Shown: positions 41,601 through 63,958 of the stretch, piece by piece
How positions within the stretch are numbered: the stretch's first letter is position 1
Layout of the letters: each line of letters starts with the position of its first letter
Assembly (NCBI GenBank): GCA_030267565.1
Contig: BRXU01000025.1
Span: forward strand, 1,285,501-1,349,500
Direction: 5' to 3'
DNA length: 64,000 nt
Source of the DNA: Pleodorina starrii
Taxonomy: Eukaryota; Chlorophyta; Chlorophyceae; Chlamydomonadales; Volvocaceae
Notes under the pieces: model-generated
Seen by the model: only the letters and a program-made list of their open reading frames with translations
What the model was told of the DNA's origin: nothing
The model's database searches: none
Translations under genes and position numbers: made by a program

Positions 41601-44600
41601 GAGGCCATTTTTGCGTCGCCTGAAGCCGCCTAGAGCGCGTACGGCATCCATGTTCGGGCTGGCTTAATGCAAACCATGCGTAACTGGTTAAATTTATACA
41701 CTGGCTTATAGAAAATAATGACACAGACAACATGGTTCCTGCATTACAAGATACCTTGCGCGTGTGCGAAGGTCTGACCGCGGCAACAACCGGTCAGCGC
41801 TTCACCTTGGCAGCCCACACACCTCACCGAGTTCGATACAACGCTGATAATGTTGCAAGGTCATGCTCAAGGTAAGTCACGAGTCGTTAGCGTCGTCGGC
41901 AGGCCCGGTGACTGCTCGCCCAGGAGTGCTTGCGTTGGCACCGGCGAACGCTTGCCCAACGTGCAACCGCAACTATATAGAAGTTGCAAAATAAGATTTA
42001 AAGTATTGGCGATGTAAATGATGTCTAGCCTTTATCGGAACTGTTATGTTTTGTGTTCCACTCCAATCCAATTGTGCTGACCATGTATGGCGAATCGCTA
42101 AATCTTATCCTGTTGTTAATCGCAACTCGCAGGCTGCACGTGTAGGCTTGGACACATGCTCAGGCGGCCTGGGTGGCGAGCAGCTCGGAGCTAGCGGCCT
42201 GGCGTGGACTCCCTGGACATGGCGCGTCGTGGCGCTAGCGGCCGGGAGCGGACTTGGCTGTCAGCGGCTCGCTGAAAATTTTCTTTCAAGTGCGTACGGG
42301 CTTCGCTTCTCGGGACGAGAAAACTTCGCGTTCGCAAGCCTTAACATCCCAGCAGCCTCTAAGGGTACTCGTCGCATACGGTGGTTTTTACCACCATATA
42401 ACTCTGGACAGGGTTCTGTGCGTAGTATCGTCCGTATGGGGGCTGTATGGGCCCTAAGGGCGCCCCTACGGGCTGTATAGTCCGTATGTGAGCTGTATGG
42501 GCCCTAAGGGGGACCTTAAGTGAACCGGGCCTTAAGGGCTAAGGCCTCCTGGACGTATGGTACATATGTGAAGCCCTTAGTGACCTTAAGGGCATTTTGA
42601 CTGCTATAGGGATGATTCGGAGAATGTTATTTTTGCCGAGATGCATGGACGACAGGGTGAACTGCTGTGTGACTCCGGGGATGAGATCGTAGGCATCGAT
42701 GTGGCCGCCGGGAATGGGCTTGGCCCAGCCAGCCTTGTACGACTGCAACCCAAGCAAGCATGTTCCGGGTTGTCGGCCGCTGTTAGTAGTATGTCCCGCG
42801 TGCGTGCATACGATAAGTCGCAAAGCACATGCACATCCACAAAGTTGCTTTGGACTCATAAAAATGAGAAACATGTTACGTACATTGGACACGCACATTG
42901 GGGGATGTGTACGTATGTCACTGTGTCCGCAAATTGGATACGTACTGTTTGGCCTCAACAATCAACTGCCATGCCGGCCAAGCCACAAGAAATAAACACC
43001 TTGGGACACCGCCGCAGCACTGCAATTCCGTCCGCTGGATAGACGACTACAGGGCCGAGGATGGCCCGTGTTGGGGCAAGACTTCACACATGAGACAGCA
43101 TCACATTGATTGCACACACTCTACGTATGCCTCTCGATCGCCCCCACCTGCGCCGCGTTGGTGCACACGATTTGCTGATCCCTGACCTCAGGACGTCCCC
43201 GGCCCATGGGACACTGCTCGTCGCCATACTCTTCAGCAGACCATCTATTATTGCTGAGTTGCGACATGCGGGCCGAGTGAGCCAGGCCAATGTTGTGGTC
43301 TGAATGAAAGCAGAAGTAATTTTGAAGGTCAGACGCACGCTCGATGATGGGCAGAGACGCATGGTGCAGTATTATGTACGCCGTTCTTTTTTGCCGGCAT
43401 ACAGGCACACAGGCATGTGAGAAACTGCAAATTACGGATAAGATCATTCATACTTACTGTAACGTAACCACATCACAGTATGTTCGGTGCATCACGTATG
43501 ACTTACTTAGCTCTTGAACGATGGTGCTTATCTGCAAATGTTGGTCGCTTAGACCCGTGTTGATCCAGGTGTAGCAGAAACTGAGGTCAGGCCCGATGCA
43601 ACCCATGGACGCCTTCAAGTGCACGCATATCGGCACAGTGCAGCAGGAAGGGGGGCTGCTGGTCGTCTATTTCATCCGTCAGGTAGATATGGGCGGGGGC
43701 AGCTCTGATGCATGCCGTACAGTGTTTGGATGCCATCTATCGCTATAAATACTTAGATAAGAAAGACGGACGCAACTAATATCTGGCACCGCGCGGCGGC
43801 TAGGACATACAACTAACTGCATGCGCACGCACTCCTAGATATACATGCTTGCTGTTGTATACCTCCACTGATTTGCGGTGCGCACATGTATGTGGTACGT
43901 GCACGCATTTCCGACGTAGACGTCCCGGTTCCGGCGGTGTGTAGGCGGCAGAAAGTCACGTTATATGACACATCCAGGAATAAGCCAGATCCACCAGGCC
44001 ATAGAGCTCATTATCATAATTTACTCCATTTGATACTCCCATTTTCAAGTCAAACGTTCGGTTTTTGTCTGTAATGCCGCTGCACGGCAGGTCTAGGTCA
44101 AAAATCAAATTGGCCTCCCGCCTGAAGGTAACCTGGTTGTACGTGCACTCCTGTGAGCAGAACGCAGCAGGGGGGTTGACAACAGGACCGGGAGGACATA
44201 CGGCGGGCGCGTCACGTAAAAAGCAGTAAAAACAAAAGCAATAAATAATAACTATCTGGCATCATGATTGTTGGTCGAAATGGTTGTAGAGCTATAGAAT
44301 GGCATCAAAACGTTTGTGCGCGCGAAAAATACATCCAACACTACTTCCAAGAGAATGCTCTCCATCTATCCCCTTTTTAGCTTGTCGTGTGTGTGTGACA
44401 GTGGGCTCCAAACTCGTAAGGAGTAAGAGAGAGCCGCCGCCAACGAGCCAGCAGCAGCTGGTCGTCCACGCGCACAATATATATCAAGACGCAGCCGATC
44501 GGTGTCGTGTTGGCAAGCAAATGCACAGATGCACTTCAGCACATGCGCCTCACTACTCACTTTATACCAGCGCTCCAAGTTTCCATTGATTTTCGAATTG

Positions 44601-46752
44601 TCGAATAGGAACTCCGCCACACGAGACGCGTTGAGCGCCGGGATCATGCCGCAAGCTGAGAGCTTGACCACGAATGTAATCGAAGACATATTTTGTTGCA
44701 TGTCGTTTGTGACAAGAAGATCCTTCAATTAATGTCGTTGTACGTAGTTGCAGTTGCGGCATGCATGCATGCATGCATGCATGCAAGACCAGCGTGCGTC
44801 AATAATGTTTGAAGGATGGTTGTATGTTGCTACCGCACTGGATCGGATGGAACGGACACAAAAGCGTACGAAATTCATTAATGCCCACACGCACGCTACG
44901 GTCTATTAATACTGTTGTATGCATGTATTTCTGCCGGCCACATCAATCGATTCCTGTGCACTCAATCAGTGTTCGCGTTCGCCCATTATCACAGTGCATG
45001 TATATCAGCAATTGTAAGGGTTAATAAATCACTGATGCCTTCTTGATCCTCCTCCTCACGCCACGTGCTATATACGCTCCCTTACTGTTCGTACGTAGCG
45101 CACGGTACCGAACGGCACACCTTTCCAGAGGCCCTCCCGATGACTGATGTGGCTTCCGACTTCAGTCCAAAAGATGTCATACCAATTCTATGTAAGGCTT
45201 CCCGAACTGCTAAGACCTCCTGCACAGAGCGGCGGGTGCCGTGCAAGTCCAGCACCATGCGGCGGGCGGCGTCGTGCATCTCGCTGAGCCGGCGCCGGCG
45301 GGAAGAGGAGTTGTCCAAGCCAGATGCTGTCAAGCGTCGTGCGTCGGTGGAAGCGCAAGTCAATGGGGCAGCAAATAAAGCAAATGCCGTTAGTTACATT
45401 TGCAGAGTGGTTTGCTTGGCGCTAGCTCACGGGTTCGTTCATGCCTCCAACGAAATTTTAGAGCCTCCGTCACCCGGCATATGTACAATGCAAAAATTAT
45501 TGTTCACTCTCCTGCGCACATGCCATGCGTGAGAGCATGCCTAGATAGGTTGGCCAACGGAACTAACGGAAGTAATTTACGAACAGGCTGGTATGTACAA
45601 ACATGACTGCATCTGGCGACCGTAGATAGACCTACACTAATCGATTTTCATTCCATCTGTTGGATTATTAACCATGACATCAATGCCTATATACGGCAAT
45701 CAAGCGATGGGAACGTAAATTTGCATCCTTACTATAACGAACCCAACTTACTCGTCAGGTCGAGCTGGGCTGCCATATCGGCTGAGATATTCAATGTGAG
45801 ACGGGCGTTTACCACATCGCCGGTCCGCAGTGAAGCGCTTGTTTCGCCAAAGTCAACCGTTAGGAAGTCTCGGGGGGCGTCGCTTGGGCTTGTATCGAAA
45901 AGTTTGTAGGTTAGCTCGCTCCTCTGAGTTGGCTCCAGCTCGGTTTCGTTGGAGAGTGCATGTTTATGTGAGATATACATCATCACTTCGCCTGGTGTGA
46001 AGAAGGGAAATAAAGGGGCAAGTCTGCTGCATGCTATCAACTGCTTGTCTTCCATAAGTAATCTTATAATTAACGAATGTGTCGATGCCCAGAAGTGCAA
46101 GTCAGCAGAACCTAGCTAGTGGCAGCGTGGGAACTAACGAACATGCGCATTGTAATCGATTTGATTTCCGTCCGGATGGAGCCCGCCATTGCATGTTGCG
46201 TGGTGGCAAGCTTCCACACCTTCGACGTCGATGGTGGCGACTTGAACGTCCGAGGTACTGTTGGAAGCCACCTGCTGCTGCTGTGCCTTGGCGCCTGCTG
46301 GGTGATACACGGTATATAAGCCATCAACACGAACCACAAACGCTGGCATGCGTAAAGATCTGCCCTGACGAGAGGTCGCACGCTTTGATTCACGGCGGGG
46401 TGGGCGAGCGACAGGCCGCCAAACGAAGGTCGACTACCCCCTTTAACATGTAGCAGTCTCAACGTGTGCATACATTTATGTTGATTCGGCCCCCTGAATT
46501 CAGGGACCAAATCTAGGGTACCGAAACGAGTAGCGCTCTATTTTTCGAAGTTATAGTTGCAATAGTCGCTCCACCGCATCCCGTCTATTATCAAGTTTAA
46601 AGTAGCACATTCATTGAAGCTTGAACTTAGCTATGTCGTATGAATATCGATCTCTATTCACACGGCGTAAGTCGCTCCCTTTACTTACTTGGTATGGTGG
46701 TAGTGGCTCCTGACAACAGAGCCAACAGGAGCAGGATGCCCCCTCGGGCCAT

Positions 46753-47925
46753 ACTGCTGCTGTAGACGGAATACGAACGGGCAAAATAAAGCAAAGCGCG
46801 ATGACAAGTATGCGAATTGCGTACGTGTTTGCTTAGACAATGTATTAACCAAAGTTCTTCTAAATTATGCTTAAGCCCTTGCATGCACATGTACAACTTA
46901 TAGCTAGGACGATGCGATCGAACAAAACATATACGTACGGTGGCGGGCGCGGGTCGATTCGTCATATCGCGACGTGGAGGGCAGTTTCTAGATTTTCTAG
47001 AATCAGCTATCTAGCGCTTTGGCAGCACTGGCAGATAAAATCGGTTGGGCGCGCGTGCGGAATGAAGCCATCAACGCCTCCGTCTTACCTGCCACCATAC
47101 GGGGAACATCCCACATGCTGCCAGAACACTAACACGCTTACGCCTTTCTAACGGCCTGAGAACTGGTGAGATGAATGCTCGTTTTCAGCTCAAGCTGTCC
47201 TGCCAAGTTATTACGGTGCCAATAAAGGGCGTTTACCTACATATATACGCCGCGTAATGCTACATACCATGTGCGTGGGTATACGCCACGACTGCCAGTA
47301 AACAAACACTCTGACAGGCACATACCGATTAGACACTAAGCACATTTTACGTTGTCCTGAAAGGGTTTATTGTGGAAAGCGAAAACATTAGAATGCGGCG
47401 TGCCAGACCACCGGCCCAGGATGGAGACTGGGATGGAGCGTCAGAACTAAGAAGCGTGTACTACCTTGGAGCTAGCGCGCGGCTAGGACGGCAAGATATA
47501 TTTTATTAGGTAGGATCTGAAATGTTTCCCTAGTAAATAAACCCTGAGTAAATACAGCATTCAAAATTCGTTGATTAACAACAGCTCCTCGCGCGCCGCG
47601 TATGCGTGTCGGTGCACATACATCGGTAGTCGGCATTCGATCGCAAGTAAGCATCACGCACGGCAAGCCCGCCATTCCTGCTGCTCCTACTAATCACACT
47701 TCCACGCTGTGCAATCAATTCTATTTAGCCATGCATACGATGCTGTGCCGATTGGGGGAAGTGTGAGTAGTAACGACCATCTACATACCCCTCCCCCCCT
47801 TACCATGCGCACGCCCCGTCCCATCAGGACAGTGCCCTTCCCAATGCTTCCCATTATTGCGCATGCAAAGTATAAGGCGTATGTGGTCGCTCGGACGGTG
47901 CACAGCAGCAGGCCGCATGCAGCAG
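46753..47925. other. intergenic stretch 5' of the metalloprotease pseudogene
   Basis: It contains the duplicated promoter-proximal flank (46753-47050) and otherwise AT-rich sequence. Near 47800-47925 the - strand is open and hydrophobic and ends at a plausible donor (ATG then GTAAGG). It could be part of an exon cut by the LINE insertion, but no start or family can be given. Confidence 0.4.
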
Positions 47926-47936
47926 CGTAGCTGCTG

Positions 47937-50900
47937 TAGGTTAACGGGTGTTACACTGTGGGCGACTCGCCCTGAGACAGGACGAGCACCGGGGGCCCTG
48001 ACCGGGCCGAGACACAGCGCAGGGGCGGGCGCGCGGCTACGTCCGTCTGTTCCGCCGCGCGCGCCTCACTCCCTCACTCGCGTCAGCCAGGGGCACCCAC
48101 CACGGCCCCTGGCCAACCAACTCAGCGGCGCAGACGACTGCGGGCCGCGCTTAGCGGGAGCCACGCGAGAGGCGTCACACACCTCAACCAAAAACGCCTA
48201 CCAAGACTAGCTACCACCCCCCACCTGGCCAGCCTCCTCGCGCGCTCACGGGGCTCTAGAGCTCTACGCAAAGAGTGCCTCTGAACGCCCTCTACCCCTG
48301 GGGCAGGGGCCCACGACAACGGGGCGGCACCACCGCAGCCCAGAAAAAAAACGAGGCAAGGGAAAGCCCACCTAGGCCCCCAGACAAGGTCCCTCACGAG
48401 AACGAGGGGCTGAGTCCCCTCACCAAGGGCTCCCACGAAAGCCAGCACAGCAAGGAGCCCAACTGCCACAACGAACACGACAACCAAGGTGCTGCTGCAG
48501 GAACCGCTCACTAAAGCACCCAACCGCACGTTGGCCCGCCAGGCGGCCTCCTCCTGGGGGCTACAGGTTCCCCGACACTGCCCAGCGCGGGGCAAAACAA
48601 ACACCCACGGCCGCGGGGGGGATGACAAGCCGGCGCGGCGCCCCCCTGGAAAACCCACTACGGGGCACGGCTCATAGGCGCTGCCTGCCCTCGCCTACCA
48701 CGCAGAGAAAACCTGCCCCTCCGTCCCTTGCCGCCTGCGGAGCCCAGCACCACCTACCCTCCCTCTGCAACCCCTCCCTCTCCACCTCTCCCTCTCCCTA
48801 AAGCGCCAAAACTGCAGGCCTCCCGCGCCGCACTCCTCAGCCGCCAGACAGCACAAAACCGCCCCTTACTCCTCGACGGGCCCCGTCTCCCGGGAAGAGG
48901 GTACACACCCACACTCACACCAGACAAAGCACACAGGCCTGCTCCTTCCCCTCCCTGCTAGCCCACGAGACCCTCGGCCAGGAAACCCTTGCCCGCACGC
49001 CCAGCCCTCCCCTTGCCCACCGCCCTTCCTGCTATCCTCGCTCCACTCGCCCTCTCCAGGCTCCCCCCCCAGCCCTCCAATCCCCCCCCACCCTCCTCCC
49101 CCCCACCGCCCGCTCCCTCCTCCCCTCCAACCAACGCCCCTGCCCCGTCACTAGCACAGCTGCTTAGGCCGTGATCTCCACCGGGGCTGCGCACCGCATT
49201 CGCTCCTCAACGACCGCTAGGATGGGGTGCTGCGGCCCCACTCTGTCCCGGCCGTGCCGGGGGGTCTCCAGCGCCGCGAACGAGCGCAAGCGCGCCCAGA
49301 AGTCCGTCACCGCGCGGGCGCGCGCCCGGTCCAGCGGCGAGGCTTCGGCTGCACCCCGCGCTGCTGCCGCTGCTGCCCCTACTGCTGCCGCCGCCGCTTC
49401 CCCCGCCGCCACCTCTCCGGCCCCTGCTTCCTGCGTCGGTGATTCACCCGCGGGGGCGTTCAGCGCGGGTCCCTCCTGCTGTGTTGCCCCTCCCTCCCGG
49501 GCGAAGAAGTCGGTGATGGCCCGCTGGCGCGGTCCCTGTCGCTGGGGCTGCTCTGGCTGGGGCTGCACCTGTTGCTGCTGCTGTTGCTGCTGCTGCCCCG
49601 TCGCTGCTGCGGCCCCATCCCGCCCCTGCCTTCGGGTTGCTGCTCGAAGGCAGCACCTTCCGACTTCCATGGCGGACAGCGCCGCTAGGGCGATCACGTC
49701 CCAGGGGGCCTGCTCACACCCAGGTGGCGCTTGGGCGAGCCAGAGTTGCTGCCGGGTGGTGGTGGCCCCCGCTGCTGCTTGGGGGGGTGGCAGGTGCCGG
49801 TCGGTCTGCTCCCGAACGGCCCTCGCGACCGGGCATTCCCAGAAGTGGTGCAGTCGCGGGGAGCAGGGTCGGCCGGCATCGGCCTCCCCATAGGCCCCGC
49901 ACCCGCACGCCTCAATGGGCACCCGGGCCAGGTGTGTGTTGCCAGGCAGGGGTACGCCGTCCACCGCTAGGCGCCACATAGTCTCCTTGTTGTCGTTCTC
50001 CCAGCGCACTCCGGACCACAGGCGTGCCTGGGTTGCCCGGAAACGGCTGAGCTCGGCGGCGAGGTGGGGAGGCGCCTGGTTCTCCGGCGTGCTCAGGGCC
50101 TCCCGCACAAACCCGGTGACCAAGGCCACTCGCCGCTCGCTGGCCGGCCCGTCCTGTAGTTGTGTCGCCTGGCTGACCGTCAGGCGGCGGAGCGGCACTG
50201 CGTCCGTTCCCCCGGGAAGGCGCCACCCCAGTCGCCCGACGATCATGGCCATCACCTGCGCGCAAACTGGCGGTGGCGGTGCCGGCGGTTGCTGTTGCTG
50301 CTGGAGTCCTTCCGCCTCCGCCTGCTGCCGCTGCTGCTGTATCCTGGTCTCCACCACACCCGCTGCCTCCAGCCAGGCCGGGCTGATATCGTTATGCAAG
50401 GCCCCCAGAGCTGCACGGGCCGTTTCCTTGTCCTGCAGCTGGGCTGGGGTCGCGGCTGGGTCGAGGTGCTCCCGGGCCCACTCATGCCAGGCCGCTCCTT
50501 GGAGGGTGGTGGCTTGGCTGCCGTCCAGTGTCACCCATACCCGTACCAGGTCTCCTACCGTGCGCAGTTTCCTGCATGACGTTAGCCCCGCATGGTATGC
50601 TTCCAGGCCCGGTCGACGGCTGACGGCCACGACGTTTGCGTCGTTGGCGGCGTTGGGCAGCAGCGGGTTGCCCCACAGCGCGGCCCCCCAGCACCAGTCG
50701 CCGGGCACCAGCGGAGATCTGTCAATGTCCTCCGGCGGTGGCAGGTGCCCCAGGGCCCCCACGATCCGGCTGATGTCGGCGGGCAGGTCGCTGCCGCCGA
50801 GCCAGGGCCCCGTGGCCCGGGCGGTTGTCAGGGCCCACGGCTGGAAAGCGGGGTGGACGAGCTCCAGGTAGGCGGACAGTGTGCGGATCTAAGGGTGTAG

Positions 50901-53231
50901 GACCCTGGCCTCACTGCCGGCTGCCACTGCCCCCCCGCCATCCCCGCCTGCCTCCGCGGCCGCCTCAGCTCCCACACCCCCTTCCCCATCTCCTGCCGTC
51001 GGCATAGCCTGCGCCATGAAGCGTACGGCCCAGACCGCGTGGCGCGCGCGAATGTGTTGGGAGAGCGGTAGCAGGCCAAAGCCCCCGGCCGATGGGTGGC
51101 CGGCCAGGAGACTGCTGGGTATGCCGGTGAGGCGCTGGCCCCGGTCCTCTGGGCCCTGTCGCCGGTCGACTAGGCGGGCCGTCAGCCGCCCGATGTGGTT
51201 CAGCGTGCTGTCCGGGGGCGGCCCGCCGTGCTCCATGTGCCAGGTGACCGTTTGCAGGCCGTAGGCTGACGCAGCGGTGGCCCGGCCAAAGGCCGACAGC
51301 GGGAAGCGGGAGAGCCGCTGCATCCGCTTGTAGGCCCCCGCCAGCATCTTGGGCCAGTCGGGCTGCGGGGGGCTGGGCCGGTTGTCCACCGGCAAGTTCA
51401 GGGCTGTGGCGGTGGTGACCACTTTGAGCCCGCCAATGGTTTCCTGCTGCGGCTGGTGTTGCTGCTGCGGTGGCTGCGGCTGTTGCCTGCCCGCCGGTTG
51501 TGGTTGCTGCTGCGGGTTCTCGGCGCCCACCCTCAGAAGCTCTACTTTATCCAGATTGAGGCGTTGGCCTGATGCCCGGGCAAAGGTCTCCATGGCCTCC
51601 AGGAAGGATGGCACGGACTCCTCGCTCTCGAGCGCCACTTCGGTGTCGTCCGCGAACTGGCAGGCTGTGATGCGGTCTGGAGCACTGGGTAGTAGTCTGA
51701 CTCCCACGTCTCGGCTCTGTAGCCAGCATAGCAGGGCCTGAGCGACAAAGAGGTACAGCAGGGGCGCAAGGGGGCACCCCTGCCGCACACCTGCCTCCAT
51801 CACGACCAGCCTCGATTTGAAGCCGTTGACCATGGCTCGTGCCTGCGTGTTGCTGAGTAGCAGCTGTACCCAGCTGCACAGCTGCGGGCCCGCCCCCATC
51901 GTCTCCATTGCGGCCAGCAGGAAGCCACGGTCCACCGTGTCGTATGCCTTCGCGAAGTCCAGGAACGCCAGGAGGCCCCGGCGGTTCTGCTTGCGGAGGA
52001 GGTGGGATAGGTGGCGCAGGAACATCACGCTGGCCCCGATGAGTCGTTTGGGGAGGAAGGCCGATTGTTCGGGGGAGATGACGCTTCCCAGGGCTGGGCC
52101 CAGGCGGTTGGCCAGCACCTTGGCGAGCAGACGGTAGTCTGAGCACAGCAGCGTGATGGGGCGGTAGTTACCGGGCTGTTTGGGGTCGCCCTTCTTGTAG
52201 AGCACCGTGATAACGCCCTCAAGGAAACCGGCCGGCACCTGCCCCGTCATGCCAATGGCGGACCAGAACTTGCGGTACAGGTCGGCTGGGATGCCGTCCC
52301 ATCCTGGTGCCTTGCCGGGCTGGCTCTTGACCAGCGCGACTCGCAGCTCTGCTGCTGTGATGGTTTTGGAGCCCAGCTGCTCATCCGCCTCAGTGGGGAG
52401 CCTGATGTTGGCCGCAGACAGCTGTGCTAGCACCGCCTGTCGAGCATCGGGGCTGACGAAAGTGGGTGTCCGGCAGATCTCGGCCCAGAAATCCGCTACG
52501 ACCTGCGGCAGTTGTGCTGGATTGGTGACCAGGCGACCGGTGCGTGCTTGGAGCGCGACTGGGGCGGGCTGTTGCTCGGCCGTCTGGGCTTGCAGGAATG
52601 CTGTCAGGGCGGGGCCGGCCCGCTCACCCGCCCGGAGCCAATGGGCGCGTGTTTCTTTCGCTGCCTTGCGGCCGTCCTCTTGGTGTGCCCTGGCTAAGGC
52701 CGCCTGTGCCTCCGCTAATTGCTGCAGCGGCTGGGGTGCTGTGGGCGCTGCATCAACTGCCTGCTGGGCCAGCTGAACCGCTGTGAGTGCCTCCCGGGCA
52801 CGGGTGCCGGGCCGCTGCCTGCGTTGCTGTGCTGCTTTGTTGAGCCGGTGGGCCAGGCTGGCGAGGCGGCGTTTGAAGCCCGGCCACCACGCGATCAGGC
52901 CTGCCGGATTGTTCTCGGCAGAGGGCGCCTCCGCGCACTGGCTGCGGATCCAGGCGTCCATGCTGGCTGCGAGGTCCTCGTGCCCCGTGAAGGCCAGGCG
53001 GGTGCGCCGGATGCCTGGGCCCCGCTCCTCACTCCGGCGTGGCAGCAGGTGCAGCACCGCGATCCTGTGGTCTGACGGTGTGTGGAAGGTGATGGCGGTG
53101 TGGCATATGTACGGCAGCATGGGTTGGTTGATGTAGGTATATATCCTGCCTCCGACCAGAACGTCCAGTTCTAATTGCCTCCGACCAGAACGTCCAGTTG
53201 CAGCGGGCTGTGTCCACCCTTTTCCAAGCTA
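47937..53231 (-). mobile_element. 5'-truncated L1-like LINE with 11 bp target duplication
   Basis: CGTAGCTGCTG flanks both ends (47926-47936 and 53232-53242). The 5' end falls within the AP endonuclease, as is common after incomplete reverse transcription. The 3' UTR, 47937-49163, is GC-rich and non-coding and ends (sense) in TCGCCCACAGTG. A related 3' fragment occurs at 21870-22062 and perhaps at the right window edge. Confidence 0.82.
49164..53120 (-). CDS. L1-like LINE ORF2 (AP endonuclease end, reverse transcriptase, C-terminal zinc motif) with one in-frame stop
   Basis: The frame is open from 53120 to a TAG at 50891-50889 and resumes in the same frame to the stop at 49164, about 1,318 codons. 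The start is arbitrary because the element is truncated. The first residues include FHTPSDHRIAVLHL, the end of the endonuclease. Reverse transcriptase motifs follow: KAPGWDGIPADLY, YRPITLLCSDYR, LAFLDFAKAYDTVD, RQGCPLAPLLY and FADD. After the stop come Gln-rich spacers and a Cys/His motif, CGCGAYGEADAGRPC then HHFWEC, like the L1 C-terminal zinc knuckle. The clade is inferred from motif style. The single stop and 5' loss make it inactive. Confidence 0.8.
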
Positions 53232-53302
53232 CGTAGCTGCTGGTTGTGGCTAGCTGCGCACGGTTGATGTATGATTGACGCACAACGTGCAGGGAAAACA
53301 AG

Positions 53303-53307
53303 TTACA
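53303..53307 (-). terminator. poly(A) signal TGTAA of the SRCR-RCC1 gene
   Basis: It lies 134 bases past the stop codon at 53443-53441 on the - strand. Confidence 0.5.
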
Positions 53308-53440
53308 GCGAATCCAAACGGTCATTTGTCATATTGGCAGCCATCGACAGTAGTTGATACCGCGCTATGCACCAGTTGCATGAGAAGAGTGAAGAGCTTG
53401 CATGCCAGAAGCCGCCGACAGTCAACGGGCGGCCCTATCG

Positions 53441-63353
<9,913 letters not shown>

Positions 63354-63811
63354 CTGCGAGGGCGCAGATGATGGCGCAGCAGCCATACACACACGGCGGT
63401 CGCCATTTGCAATCTACCTATCTATCGCCACTTCGGCGTGCACCTATCCGAATGGATACATACATGCTTTTAGAGTAGCAAATTGATAGTTTGTGACGAC
63501 TGCGACAATCTATGCCCAGCCAGCTGCCTGTCTGTCCGATGATGAGAAAGGTGCGTGCCCAATTGGGCTTTAGTTGTAACAGAGCAATGGCGCCGGCATC
63601 TAATGGCCATGAAGTAGCCATGAAGGAATTTCGCGTCATTAAGGCCTGGCCGTTCCCAGAGTGCAACACGCGCGCAGGGCTAGCGCTTGAGTTGCATTGT
63701 AACAGAGCAATGCCCGCACTCCCAGCAGCAGGCCCCAGCCGGATAGATGGTTATTAGGAAATACGGTATATAGACTGTTTAAGCTGACCACTGTGTAACT
63801 GAAGTTGGTGA

Positions 63812-63958
63812 AACCACGGTCTATTTAGCTCAATTAGCTCCGAAGACGCGATTTTCTCCGCGACGCCTGCGCTGGTTGCGCTGGAAGCCGGTGCTTTCAA
63901 TAGGCTGAAATCGGAGACACGTCGTCATGCTCTTCGCGCACGGAAGAGTGGCGTCTAA
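63812..63958 (+). CDS. possible C-terminal coding fragment on the + strand
   Basis: A frame open from 63812 ends at TAA 63956-63958 and reads like ordinary protein (SSEDAIFSATPALVALEAG, then HALRARKSGV). It lies upstream of a short match to the L1-like 3' region at the window edge (CTGCCAGGGGCCG, 63981 on). It may therefore be the end of another mobile element or of a host gene. No family is recognised. Confidence 0.25.
   Translation, partial: NHGLFSSISSEDAIFSATPALVALEAGAFNRLKSETRRHALRARKSGV

Larger units (their letters stand above)
37214..42611. mobile_element. 5.4 kb DNA transposon with 30 bp TIRs and 3 bp target duplication, class uncertain
   Basis: The ends are inverted repeats beginning CCCTATAGCAGTCAAA, followed by a GCCCTTAAGGGC palindrome; 28 of 30 bases match. 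ATG flanks both sides (37211-37213 and 42612-42614). Many CCTTAAGG-type motifs crowd both ends, as expected of subterminal transposase-binding repeats. The interior holds a long direct duplication, a decayed GC-rich coding stretch and a 140 bp satellite. I see no transposase motif, so it is probably non-autonomous. The TIR is neither CACTA-like nor Harbinger-like, and ATG is not the TWA target of Harbinger. Confidence 0.82.
35491..46752 (-). pseudogene. second gametolysin/VMP-like M11 metalloprotease copy, exon lost and exon split by a transposon
   Basis: Exons match the gene at 16495-22774 one for one: 46752-46689, 46342-46220, 45991-45752, 45326-45121, 44722-44561, 44150-~43974, 43612-43507, 43299-43148, 42742-42612 plus 37213-37136, 36972-36907, 36415-36122 and 35839-35491. 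Signal peptide, QELNHNIGLAH site, VCTNAAQ, the CNDGVDNDCDGLVDMDDPDC type motif and the QRLH tail are all present. Three lesions are visible. The exon coding the NWYRSNIAIWAG segment has no counterpart, and the preceding donor has decayed near 43974. A 5.4 kb TIR element splits the tenth exon; removing it and one target copy restores exactly 206 bases, as in the paralogue. A LINE sits at the stop codon. The donor after 37136 is GC. Its exon 2 splice site is intact, unlike in the other copy. Confidence 0.85.

Noticed and set aside
37211..42614. PIF/Harbinger or CACTA assignment of the 5.4 kb element from its 3 bp target
   Set aside because: The target ATG is not TWA and the ends do not start CACTA/CACTG or GGGCC; left unclassified.
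48122..49163. Several 60-180 codon frames in the L1-like LINE 3' region
   Set aside because: They lie in the 3' UTR of the LINE, overlap on both strands and have no domain.
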